The notes under the pieces were generated by a model that saw only the letters and a list, made by a program, of their open reading frames with translations, did not search any database and was not told the origin of the DNA. Both the position numbers and the translations under genes were made by a program. 64,000 nt of DNA, taken from positions 538,133 to 602,132 of the forward strand of contig NZ_WHOM01000078.1 of assembly GCF_009739465.1 (NCBI RefSeq), given 5' to 3'. This stretch comes from Streptomyces apocyni (GTDB taxonomy: Bacteria; Actinomycetota; Actinomycetes; Streptomycetales; Streptomycetaceae). Shown here piece by piece: positions 52,391-59,638 of the stretch (position 1 is the stretch's first letter; each line of letters opens with the position of its first letter).

Positions 52391-53289
52391 CACGCGGCCT
52401 CAGACGCGGCGGGACTGGCGGACCGCTCGGCGCGCAGCGTGTCGCGCAGAGTGCGGGCGTTCTTCGGCGAGGTATGCACCGCCAGCCGGATGCCCTCAGC
52501 GGTCAGCTTCGCGTCCGGCCAATCGGCCGTCACCGTACGGGCCTCAGCGAGGAGTTGGCCCGCAGTGCGCCGGGGTCGCGCCGATCGGGCAACTTCGGGA
52601 ACCCGACCGGTCGCCCGACGCGGGCGGGTCGACTCTGCCGCCACGGTGTGCCGCTCGATCGCCGCCACCGGGGTCGGGTCGGCCGTCGACACCGGCTTGA
52701 GCGCCAGAGTCGACTTCACGAACCCAACGGGCACCGGGATCGGCATCCGTACCGGGTTCGCGGGCCGCGGCACCGGGGTCGATTCCGGCAGGTCAGCCAT
52801 AGACTGATTACTGATGGTCTCGGTCGATTCCTCCGGATTCGTGTCTGCGGCGGGGACCAGGGCGGGCCGGTGGTGCAGCACCTTGGCGACCAGGTCCGAG
52901 CCGAAGTAGATCGACCCGACCGGCAGTGAGGTGGCCAGCAGTACCAGCGCCCAGTTGGCGGGGTCCCAGTCGGCCAGTCGACCCCACTCGACCGATCGGC
53001 CATGCAGTTCCGGGACGAGGCCGTGCACGTAGTTGAGGACCAGGGAGGCGATCGTGTAGACGGCCAGCACCCGCAGCGCGAAGCGCCGGTCGCGACCGGC
53101 CAGCACCAGGGTGGCGACCAGGGCCAGGGCCATCAGGCCGTCGACCACGAACGGGTACAGCATCGCGGCCGTGGCGTCAGCGCCGATGGCCTTGGCCACG
53201 TCCCGCAGCGCGTTCCAGGAGACCCGGAACGCCATGGCGACCACCACGACCAGAGCCAGGACGAGCAGCGTCTTGCCCGTGCGGTTCAT
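52390..53289 (-). CDS. DUF2637/SpdB-like membrane protein
   Basis: 299 residues. Four membrane helices at the N-terminus (LLVLALVVVVAMAFRV, MLYPFVVDGLMALALVATL, VLAVYTIASLVLNYVHGL, WALVLLATSLPVGSIYF) and a long Pro/Ala/Arg cytoplasmic C-half ending in a helical DNA-binding-like segment. The layout is that of DUF2637 spread proteins encoded near tra. Confidence 0.9.
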   Translation of the reverse strand: MNRTGKTLLVLALVVVVAMAFRVSWNALRDVAKAIGADATAAMLYPFVVDGLMALALVATLVLAGRDRRFALRVLAVYTIASLVLNYVHGLVPELHGRSVEWGRLADWDPANWALVLLATSLPVGSIYFGSDLVAKVLHHRPALVPAADTNPEESTETISNQSMADLPESTPVPRPANPVRMPIPVPVGFVKSTLALKPVSTADPTPVAAIERHTVAAESTRPRRATGRVPEVARSARPRRTAGQLLAEARTVTADWPDAKLTAEGIRLAVHTSPKNARTLRDTLRAERSASPAASEAA

Positions 53290-53555
53290 GCCGCACCCCC
53301 GGCCGCCGTCTGGCGGGCCGTGCGGTTGGCCAGCTCCCGCCGCGCGGCCAGCACCTTGCGGCGTGCCCGGCGGATACGCCGCGCGTCCAGCTCCGTCGGG
53401 GTCCGGTCCAGCGTGATGATCTGCGCGTCCAGCAGCTCGACCCCGGCCAGGATGACCGGCATCTCCCGCTCGATCGCGTCCAGCTCCGCAGCCGTCGGCT
53501 CACGGTCGAGAACGTCGGCGGTAACAACCGCCTGAACAGCACCGATGTACTTCAT
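53286..53555 (-). CDS. DUF6284-like small protein
   Basis: 89 residues, overlapping the next gene by 4 bp. Charged helical protein: DREPTAAELDAIEREMPVIL, ELDARRIRRARRKVLAARRE. First gene of the transfer/spread operon on this strand. I recognise the pattern only as a recurring AICE gene. Confidence 0.85.
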   Translation of the reverse strand: MKYIGAVQAVVTADVLDREPTAAELDAIEREMPVILAGVELLDAQIITLDRTPTELDARRIRRARRKVLAARRELANRTARQTAAGGAA

Positions 53556-53595
53556 GGGTCGTAGGTCCCTTCACGAAGGAACGGCCCGAACAGCA

Positions 53596-53619
53596 CCCCC
53601 GGAGCTGCAACTCCGGGGG
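53596..53619 (-). terminator. Hairpin in the leader of the spread operon
   Basis: A 9-bp stem, CCCCCGGAG with CTCCGGGGG around CTGCAA, 40 bp before the operon's first start codon; possible attenuator. The remaining 54-kb side spacer (53620-54060) shows no gene. Confidence 0.55.
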
Positions 53620-54060
53620 CGCCCGCCGTTATGGAGCCAGCGGATTCCAGCTCCCTGCGACCCCGCCCGTACGGCACCACTAGGTACGCGGAACCGGACG
53701 GGCGGAGGAGGCAACCGGCGCGGCGCTAGCCGCCGCGAGTCCGTGGAAGGTGACCGGCTGGCCGCAGCACCGCGAGGTGCTCGCAGACCGGGAATGGAGC
53801 GGCGAGGCCGTGCCGGTCGATCACGGCCGTGCCCAACGCTTTCGTCGGCTCACTGCCACTCCTTCAACTCGCTGAACAGGGGATACGCACTGCAAAGGGG
53901 ACCGTGTCCCCACCCTCCGGCCGTTGCTCGCGGTCACCGGGCCACCTCGCCAGTACGGGCCGAAACCCTGTTCCACCTGGCCTTTAGCGGGATTGCAGCG
54001 TCCCCGCCCTGCGCTTTTCGTGCGGCGTGAAGCAGCCCCAAGAAGGGCCCCTTCCACTCG

Positions 54061-54135
54061 CTGTCCCAGGACTGCGGGCACCTTGAGAAGACAATGCACC
54101 CGCAATCCTGGGACTGTCAACAGTCCTGGGACTGT
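54061..54135. promoter_or_regulatory. Three copies of a CAGTCCTGGGACTG operator
   Basis: CTGTCCCAGGACTG (54061-54074), AATCCTGGGACTGT (54104-54117) and ACAGTCCTGGGACTGT (54120-54135). The last is a perfect 7-bp inverted repeat around TG. They lie 33-107 bp before the GntR start, in the spacer shared with the leftward spread operon, as expected for a GntR repressor that controls both promoters. Confidence 0.75.
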
Positions 54136-54167
54136 GATTCACTGGGGCGTGTCGAGAGGAGTTCTGC

Positions 54168-54974
54168 GTGGCACCCAAGTGGCGGGAGCTGGCGGACCGG
54201 TTCGCCGAACAGATCAGGAACGGCGACTACGCGCCGGGCGACCAGTTGCCCCAGATCAGAGAGCTGGTGGAGGCGGGCGAAGGCTCTAAGTCCACCGTTC
54301 ACGCGGCGTACAAGGCGCTGGAGGCGGAAGGGCTCGTGACGTCGTCGCGTGGTCACGGCACTGTCGTGCGCCTGCGGGCACCTCTCAAGCGGCTCGGCAT
54401 CGCCCGGTACGACAAGGCGAAGTGGCGTGACGGCGACGAGGTGGCGTTCATCGCGGACCGCGTGGCATCGGGGCGGGCCTACAAGCGCAACGAGCAGACT
54501 CAGACCGTGAGCCGTACCGAGGCGACCACCCTTGTCGCCGAGGGGCTTGGAGTTCCTGTCGGCTCTGGCGTGTATGCCCGGGCCCGGCTCGTGAAGGAAG
54601 GCGCGCAGCCAACCCACACGCTGACGAGCTACTACCGGCCCGAGCACGTTGAGGGGACCCGCATCGTCGACCCCTCGCCCGGCCCTGCCGGGCGTGGCGG
54701 CGGGTACCGCGTCTTGTACGACGCCGGGTACGAGATCGATCACATGAAGGAAGCGGTGTTTGCTCGGGTGCCCACCGCAGACGAGGTACGCCTTCTCCAG
54801 CTCCCTGCCAGCGAACCCGTGGTCGAGCTTCACCGGACCACGTACACGGCAGATGGCACGGTGGTTGAGTTCGCCGTCGGAATCCACGCGGCCTCGCGCT
54901 TTGCGTGGGAGTACGAGTTCCAGGTGCCCGACTCCGCCCGTGACAGGGCCACAGAAGAGGAGAGCCAAGCGTGA
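54168..54974 (+). CDS. GntR-family transcriptional regulator
   Basis: 268 residues from GTG (AGGAG upstream). GntR winged helix at 4-75: WRELADRFAEQIRNGDYAPG, LPQIRELVEAGEGSKSTVHA, LEAEGLVTSSRGHGTVVR. A UTRA-type effector domain follows (LGVPVGSGVYARARLVKEG, TSYYRPEHVEGTRI, TYTADGTVVEFAVGIHAA). Acts like KorSA-type repressors of AICEs. Overlaps the YdcF gene (GTGA). Confidence 0.92.
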   Translation: MAPKWRELADRFAEQIRNGDYAPGDQLPQIRELVEAGEGSKSTVHAAYKALEAEGLVTSSRGHGTVVRLRAPLKRLGIARYDKAKWRDGDEVAFIADRVASGRAYKRNEQTQTVSRTEATTLVAEGLGVPVGSGVYARARLVKEGAQPTHTLTSYYRPEHVEGTRIVDPSPGPAGRGGGYRVLYDAGYEIDHMKEAVFARVPTADEVRLLQLPASEPVVELHRTTYTADGTVVEFAVGIHAASRFAWEYEFQVPDSARDRATEEESQA

Positions 54975-55642
54975 TCTCGGAACAGGACTGGGCAGATACC
55001 CGCCTCTTGTGGGACTACCAGCAGATGGGCCACGAGCCGCGCCCCTGTTCGGTTGGTATCGGCCTAGGCAGTCATGACCTCGGCGTCGCCGACACGACCG
55101 TCGACCTGTACCAGCGCGGGATGATGCCGCTGATCGTCTTCACGGGCGCCACGAGCCGCACAACCCGGGAACGCATGCCCCGCGGCGAGGCTGAGCACTA
55201 CAGGGATCGCGCCCTTGAGCTGGGAGTGCCGACGAACGTCATCCTCGTGGAGCCCAACGCTCGGAACACCGGCCAGAACATCACCCTGTCGCGCGATCTG
55301 CTCGAAGAACACGGGGTCGATGTGTCGTCGGTGCTGCTCATCAGCAAGCCGTACGAGGAGCGACGGGCCCACGCCACCGCGCGCAAGCTCTGGCCCGAGG
55401 TCGAGTTCGTCAGCGCGTCCACCCCCATGACGCTCGCCGAGTATGTCGACGCGATCCAGGACGCACGCCGTGTGATTGACATGCTCGTTGGCTCCCTGCA
55501 ACGGCTGCTGATCTACCCGGCTCAGGGGTTCATGGTTGCGCAGGACGTGCCCACTGACGTGGTCCGCGCGTACGAACGGCTCGCTTCCCGCGGGTTCACG
55601 AGCCGCCTCGCTCCCGAGGCTCCCCGGCGAGAATCGGCGTGA
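54971..55642 (+). CDS. YdcF/DUF218 family protein
   Basis: 223 residues. Rossmann-like DUF218 fold: GIGLGSHDLGVADTTVDLYQ, LIVFTGATSRTTRERMPRG, ILVEPNARNTGQNI and LLISKPYEERRAHATARKLW. The fold binds nucleotide-like ligands; the role in AICEs is unknown. Coupled with the GntR gene by a 4-base overlap. Confidence 0.9.
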   Translation: MISEQDWADTRLLWDYQQMGHEPRPCSVGIGLGSHDLGVADTTVDLYQRGMMPLIVFTGATSRTTRERMPRGEAEHYRDRALELGVPTNVILVEPNARNTGQNITLSRDLLEEHGVDVSSVLLISKPYEERRAHATARKLWPEVEFVSASTPMTLAEYVDAIQDARRVIDMLVGSLQRLLIYPAQGFMVAQDVPTDVVRAYERLASRGFTSRLAPEAPRRESA

Positions 55643-56040
55643 CTTGAGCCGCCTTCGCCATCCCCCGGTCAGGATCGCCGCCTGTGCCCCCGCGCCACAG
55701 TAAGAGGGGGCTCATGCCTACACCGATGACGGCTTTCAGCGTCTCATGGGCTATGTGGGCCAGCAGCACCACGAGGAAGGGTTGAGGCGACGTTCCAGCA
55801 GGTCAACGTGGTGTAGGTGCGCACAGCGCAACGCCCTTGCGGACCGTCACTGTCCGAGCGCGGTCATACTTTCCTTTCTTCGTCAAGGCTCGCTTCGCTC
55901 GCGTGGCTGGCCTCCACCAGCCGCGCACGCCGACCAGCCTCCATCCACTGAGCACCTGCCCACGGTGTCGGCTCTCCCGCTCCCGTGGACGGTGCCCCGT
56001 GGCTGGGGTGGTCGGCTCCGCGACTTTAGCCAGCCACTTT
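55643..56040. other. Gene-free segment right of YdcF
   Basis: About 400 bp with no convincing gene; a single short frame encoding HAYTDDGFQRLMGYVGQQHH (about 55713-55780) has no homology I know. It contains CATGGGCTATGTGGGCCAG at 55745-55763, similar to the arm-type sites at both element ends. GC begins to fall from here to the right. Confidence 0.4.
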
Positions 56041-56143
56041 GGCGCGAGCCTCGAAGATCATGGCCCCAACGTCGTGCTTTGCCGGGCAGGTCCACAGACT
56101 GCCCGACGCGCTGGAAGCTTACGGGGCCATGATCACTCGCGCC
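56041..56143. repeat. Nested inverted repeat downstream of the cargo operon
   Basis: Outer arms GGCGCGAG and CTCGCGCC (56041, 56136), then GATCATGGCCCC with GGGGCCATGATC (56056, 56123), then CGGGCAG with CTGCCCG (56083, 56099) around a 9-base loop. Together about 27 bp can pair. It lies 41 bp beyond the stop of the cargo gene at 56185; it may be a terminator or a structured RNA. Confidence 0.75.
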
Positions 56144-56184
56144 AAAGCAGCTCCCGGTCAAAGTCGCTCCGCCGACCTCCAGCG

Positions 56185-56787
56185 TCACCTTACGGCAGCT
56201 AAATGCGAGAAAGCCTCAATGGACCGCTTGACCTCCCGCGTGCCGAGTGGCGAACTATGCTCGAATTTTTCCGGACGCCTCCCTGCATCTGAGAGCGCCT
56301 GGACGAAGGGATCTACTGCACTTAAGAGCTCCCTAAGAGCCCGCTCAGTCCTGCGAAGCATGAAGCGAGTCCGGACATCAAGAGGGCTAATAGTTTCCCT
56401 CACTCCGGACATAGCGACAGCAATATCGACTTGCAAGTAATGCACAAAGTCACGAAGCGCGTCGCGCGCTAATGTCATCTGCTCCATGCAAACTTGCGGG
56501 TCGCTGGCCTTGGTCGCAGCTTCAAGGTACCCCTTCGCGTAGAGAGCTTTTTCAACGCCCTCAAGCAGGACTAATTTTAGTTCCTTGACACGCTTCGCAG
56601 CCGCGCTCTTGTTTTCAGCAATTTCACCGGGCGACGGTGGCGTATACCCAGGTCCACTGTGCGTCAGAGCGTGGAGAAACCGATCAACGCTGCCCCTAGA
56701 CTCGACCCAGGTGTCAGCGTCGGATGCCTCGACCTCATAGCCAGGCCCCTTATGGGCTAACGCCTGGAAGAATTGAGTACGATTCAT
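56185..56787 (-). CDS. Unrecognised helical protein with duplicated N-motif
   Basis: 200 residues, GC lower than the rest. FFQALAHKGPGY (6-17) is repeated as FLHALTHSGPGY (37-48), 8 of 12 identical. The rest is a helical bundle (ALYAKGYLEAATKASDPQVC, MTLARDALRDFVHYLQ, RFMLRRTERALRELLSAVDP) without known catalytic motif. No signal. It follows the membrane gene with a 3-bp gap, so the two are one operon. Function unknown. Confidence 0.75.
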   Translation of the reverse strand: MNRTQFFQALAHKGPGYEVEASDADTWVESRGSVDRFLHALTHSGPGYTPPSPGEIAENKSAAAKRVKELKLVLLEGVEKALYAKGYLEAATKASDPQVCMEQMTLARDALRDFVHYLQVDIAVAMSGVRETISPLDVRTRFMLRRTERALRELLSAVDPFVQALSDAGRRPEKFEHSSPLGTREVKRSIEAFSHLAAVR

Positions 56788-56790
56788 TCT

Positions 56791-57186
56791 TCACACACCA
56801 CCTTCGCTAGCAGCCGAAGGGCTTGCAGCTATGTTTACCCCGTTCGAACCACTTCCGTCGTTAACCTGGCCAGGATTAGCCTGCTCTGCCTGGGCAGAAG
56901 CTGCCACCTGGGGCGCGGCTAGCTGCCACTTGTCGATGATCGCCGGAGCACCAGCACCCACCATGATTGCCCCAAGGGCGCCTAGCTGGCCCGTAGCCGC
57001 GAGACCCCAAGCAACTCCACCCCCCAGTACGATGCGGATCAGCTCAACCGTCACCCACATGGGTATCGTTGGGCCATCCTTGACTTTCCATGGCCACTGA
57101 CTCTTGAGCTGCACATACCTATAGAGCGTCACTAATGACACCAAGGCTCCACCGGCAGCCCCGCATAAGAACATCTGCCAATGCAA
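56791..57186 (-). CDS. Small membrane protein of the cargo operon
   Basis: 131 residues. Predicted helices MFLCGAAGGALVSLVTLYRY (5-24), MWVTVELIRIVLGGGVAWGL (~43-62) and ALGAIMVGAGAPAIIDKW (~70-87); the C-terminal ~45 residues are Ala/Gln/Ser/Asn rich and probably extended. It could tether or sense for its partner at 56185. Unrecognised family. Confidence 0.75.
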   Translation of the reverse strand: MHWQMFLCGAAGGALVSLVTLYRYVQLKSQWPWKVKDGPTIPMWVTVELIRIVLGGGVAWGLAATGQLGALGAIMVGAGAPAIIDKWQLAAPQVAASAQAEQANPGQVNDGSGSNGVNIAASPSAASEGGV

Positions 57187-57529
57187 CGCATCCCCCCCGA
57201 CCTAAAAGGCCACCATCCCGCATCAGCTCAGAGTACCGCCCAACCACACGTCTCGTCAGCATGACGTACCATCAACTCCCTTCAGCGCTAAGGCAGTAAC
57301 GCAAAACAGCGCATCGAGCGAACACGTGTCCGAGTCGAGTTGGCAGGTCAGCAACTAGGAAGCGTCCAGCTAGACCGAAGCTAAACCCATACGTGTGATG
57401 AACCACCTCGCATGCGCAGGAGGTGACGGGAGCGGTGGTCACCGTGATCGACAATCGTTCACCGCCACCAGTACTCCGAACGCCTGTTGACGCCCCTCCA
57501 AGCTTCGCACCGCACTGGCATCGCTAGCT
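57187..57529. other. Gene-free spacer left of repeat A
   Basis: No convincing gene; small frames on both strands lack ribosome sites and coding bias. The promoters of the leftward cargo operon must be here. Confidence 0.4.
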
Positions 57530-57621
57530 CGTGGACTATCCGTGGACAGCCCGTAGGCAACTGGACCGGCCAGGGTGCCTGGCCAGCACGTTGTCGACCA
57601 AACGAAGGGCCCTCCGAAGCC
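57530..57621 (+). repeat. Noncoding element copy A, left of the nuclease-like gene
   Basis: CGTGGACTATCCGTGGAC (57530-57547), then 55 bases, then CGAAGGGCCCTCCGAAGCC (57603-57621). Copy B at 58707-58798 has the same two boxes (16/18 and 18/19 identical) at exactly the same 73-bp spacing. The inside is different, but each has a central hairpin; here GGCCAGG-gtg-CCTGGCC at 57568-57584. Confidence 0.75.
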
Positions 57622-57858
57622 ATCGCGCATACAGCAGCGGAGTACAGCAACCCTGGTGACTGGCTTCAGACGCCCATGTCTCTTGCGGACTACCTGACCT
57701 GTCCAGCAGACCTCAGCGACCTCCCCGCCCGTAGTTCGCATCGAGGGGAAAGATCTTCTGCCCGGCTGGAGGCGACGAGCAACCAATCAGCAATGTTCTA
57801 ACCAACGACGCGTCGAGGCTGATCAGCACGAGATGCGTGGCGGCCTCTCCACAAATGC

Positions 57859-57872
57859 TAGGAGCGCTCCTA
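57859..57872. promoter_or_regulatory. 14-bp palindrome upstream of nuclease-like gene
   Basis: TAGGAGCGCTCCTA is a perfect palindrome ending 10 bases before the ATG at 57883. It also supplies AGGAG as ribosome site; a regulator bound to it, or an RNA hairpin, could control translation. Confidence 0.6.
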
Positions 57873-57882
57873 CACTGCAGCC

Positions 57883-58647
57883 ATGCCCGAACCCGCTGAT
57901 CCCGATCCGCCCGACTCACCCGAGGAGCCCGAAGCAGAGGCTTTGCCTACATTGGCCCGAACGCTGGCCAGCATCGTAGGTGTTCCTTTGACCAGCGCCG
58001 GGGCAGTCGCTGTTTTCACGACAGACAATCAGGCCGGGAGCGTTGCCCTCGTCCTTGTGGGCGCTCTTTTTCTGGTCATGCTGGTCAGCGGAAACCCACT
58101 GCAAAGCCTCGGTCATGGCAACACGCAACTCCGCTTCGCATTGGCCAAGAGACGCAAAAAAGAGCTGGAGCGCATCGAGGAAACTCCGCCGGAAGCCGCT
58201 ATCGAAAGGCTCGCTGCTCTCAGGGCTGTAGACCCAGGCGCAAGCAAAGATCCATGGTTTATTCAAATTAGTGCGCAGGTTTACGAGCGATTGATCGAGC
58301 GGCGTATCACCGATGCCCTACCGTCTGGCGGGAGCGCGCAGTTCGCCACCCTGGACGAAGGTTTTGATTTGCGTCTATCAATTCCCAGGGGGGACCATGT
58401 TAGCGTCACTATCAAATTCCGCCCCGCTACCTCTCTTGTCTCAGTCCGTGAAATCCAGAGATTCATCGGAATGACTTCAGCCGTCGGGAAAGCAATCATG
58501 GTGGCTAACGTCCGCCTTTCTCAGCCCGCAGCCAATGCATTGCTACAGGCTCGGGAGAATGGAATTCGCGCCCAGTTTATTTGTTGGCGTGATCAACAAG
58601 ATGACTCAGAGCTACGATCCGTAGTGCAACAGATGACGAGCGGCTAA
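57883..58647 (+). CDS. Two-helix membrane protein with Mrr-like nuclease domain
   Basis: 254 residues. Acidic/Pro tail 1-28, membrane helices ~31-48 and ~53-69, a basic helical linker (90-120), then a ~110-residue domain shaped like Mrr/PD-(D/E)XK: helix VYERLIERRITDAL (133-146), GFDLRL (D162), HVSVTIKF (K178) in place of the QVK strand, VSVREIQRFIGM, GKAIMVANVRLSQPAANAL and GIRAQFICW. The usual Glu/Gln before the lysine is Thr, so activity is uncertain. Not described to my knowledge as a named family. Confidence 0.75.
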   Translation: MPEPADPDPPDSPEEPEAEALPTLARTLASIVGVPLTSAGAVAVFTTDNQAGSVALVLVGALFLVMLVSGNPLQSLGHGNTQLRFALAKRRKKELERIEETPPEAAIERLAALRAVDPGASKDPWFIQISAQVYERLIERRITDALPSGGSAQFATLDEGFDLRLSIPRGDHVSVTIKFRPATSLVSVREIQRFIGMTSAVGKAIMVANVRLSQPAANALLQARENGIRAQFICWRDQQDDSELRSVVQQMTSG

Positions 58648-58706
58648 CGGCAGGGCCCCTCAGCTATAACGGTGCCAGCGAGAGCTCCCATGCCAGCATC
58701 AGCCCA
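58648..58706. other. Short spacer after nuclease-like gene
   Basis: No terminator hairpin of note directly after the stop; repeat B begins 59 bases on. Confidence 0.3.
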
Positions 58707-58798
58707 CGTGGACTATTCGCGGACTGGGCATCTAAACTCAAGGATCTTGATCCCTCTGACCTGCACATATACGTAGGAGCGAAGGGCCCTCCGGAGCC
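58707..58798 (+). repeat. Noncoding element copy B, right of the nuclease-like gene
   Basis: CGTGGACTATTCGCGGAC (58707-58724) and CGAAGGGCCCTCCGGAGCC (58780-58798) with the same spacing as copy A and a different central hairpin GGATC-tt-GATCC (58742-58753). Confidence 0.75.
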
Positions 58799-59015
58799 GT
58801 GTGCGCCTGACATGCGGCGGCTGCGGCGGTTTGTCGGTGACATCCATGGCTGACATCAACAACCCCGGACGCGGGCGGATCGAGGCGGAGCACTGGGGAA
58901 GAAGACCGCCACCCGTGGCGTGACGGTCCAGCGGCTATGAGGTGCCTTGATCGAACTCCTAAAGCGGGTGCCGACCCACGCGGCGTGCTTCATTTCGTCT
59001 CGCCGTACAGACGGC

Positions 59016-59035
59016 TGTGGGCCATGTGTGGGCCA
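59016..59035 (+). promoter_or_regulatory. Candidate integrase arm sites, right
   Basis: TGTGGGCCA at 59016 and 59027, 11 bp apart, 73 bp inside attR. It matches the left pair at 43627 and 43638 in sequence, spacing and orientation. Confidence 0.6.
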
Positions 59036-59107
59036 GTACGGGCAGTTGAGCCGCTTGGCCGCGTATCGAGGCAGGTCAGAGTGCTGCGGAGGCTCAGGGC
59101 GCGACGC

Positions 59108-59172
59108 TCTTGAAAACCGTCGTGGCGCGAGTCACCGTGGGTTCAAATCCCACACCCACCGCAGCAGGTCAG
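59108..59172 (+). repeat. attR, 65-bp direct repeat
   Basis: Identical to 43460-43524. It carries only the 3' half of tRNA-Ser, preceded by GCGACGC and no D arm, so it cannot yield a tRNA here. Confidence 0.95.
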
Positions 59173-59189
59173 CGTATGCGCTGGTCAGT

Positions 59190-59217
59190 AGGGGCGCCTC
59201 AGTTCTGGGGTGCCCCT
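59190..59217 (+). terminator. Original chromosomal terminator of tRNA-Ser
   Basis: Stem AGGGGCGCC with GGTGCCCCT, one G-T pair, then TCTT, 18 bases past attR. In the empty site this would terminate tRNA-Ser. Confidence 0.75.
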
Positions 59218-59331
59218 TCTTCATGTGCCTTGCCCCCGATCCTTCACAGGGGCCGCGTCGGCTCCGGATGCGGTCTGTGCGATGGGCCGTGACCCTGGAG
59301 GGGGAGCTGAAGCCATGGCAAGGAGGCCACG

Positions 59332-59526
59332 ATGTCTGTGATGGACAAGCTCAAGCAGCTGCTGAAGGGTCATGAGGATCAGGCCGGGCAGGGCATCGAC
59401 AAGGCCGGTGACTTCGTCGACGAGAAGACCCAAGGCAAGTACAGCAGCCAGGTCGACTCCGCCCAGGACAAGCTCAAGGAGCAACTGGGCGGGGACCAAG
59501 GTCAGGGCCAGCCGCCTCAGCAGTAG
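59332..59526 (+). CDS. MT0933/Rv0909-like small antitoxin family protein
   Basis: 64 residues, with AGGAGG seven bases upstream of ATG. The pattern MDKLKQLLKGHEDQAGQGID, KAGDFVDEKTQGKYSSQVDS and AQDKLKEQL is that of the MT0933-like antitoxin family, amphipathic helices with a KAGD-x-VDEKT core. No toxin gene is adjacent, so the antitoxin role is not supported by context. Confidence 0.88.
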   Translation: MSVMDKLKQLLKGHEDQAGQGIDKAGDFVDEKTQGKYSSQVDSAQDKLKEQLGGDQGQGQPPQQ

Positions 59527-59622
59527 CGCGCGGGCGGTCCGCAGCATTCTCAAATGCCGTACGCACCGCAGCGGTTCAGCGCCTTCGCTGGTCAGAAGGG
59601 GTGCCCCGATTCCGGGGTGCCC
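59525..59622 (+). repeat. Degenerate copy of tRNA-Ser 3' end plus terminator
   Basis: The stretch TTCTCAAATGCC, then GCACCGCAGCGG, then GGTCAGAAGGGGTGCCCC matches, in order and spacing, TTCAAATCCC, CCACCGCAGCAGG and the terminator at attL (GGTCAGAAGGGGTGCCCC at 43535-43552 is identical). About two-thirds of bases agree through the tRNA part. It seems to be an older attachment site remnant. Confidence 0.65.
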
Positions 59623-59638
59623 CATCTGGCGTCGCTCC

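Larger units (their letters stand above)
43460..59172. mobile_element. AICE integrated in tRNA-Ser
   Basis: A 15.7-kb element bounded by identical 65-bp direct repeats (43460-43524 and 59108-59172) that contain the 3' half of tRNA-Ser. Gene order int, xis, PrimPol/ATPase replication pair, spread proteins, FtsK-like tra, GntR regulator is that of an actinomycete integrative and conjugative element, which moves double-stranded DNA between hyphae with one translocase. The replication module is the PrimPol type, not the rolling-circle RepSA type. The right third is cargo of different base composition. Confidence 0.95.

Noticed and set aside
55746..56132. Possible coding remnant HAYTDDGFQRLMGYVG
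   Set aside because: Short and without any known match; listed only as a gene-free segment.
57439..57801. Two overlapping frames of 104-115 residues around repeat A
   Set aside because: They overlap each other on opposite strands, lack ribosome sites and cover a conserved noncoding repeat.
59332..59526. Toxin partner for the MT0933-like protein
   Set aside because: No small gene with toxin features lies on either side; the neighbours are attR and a PrimPol protein.
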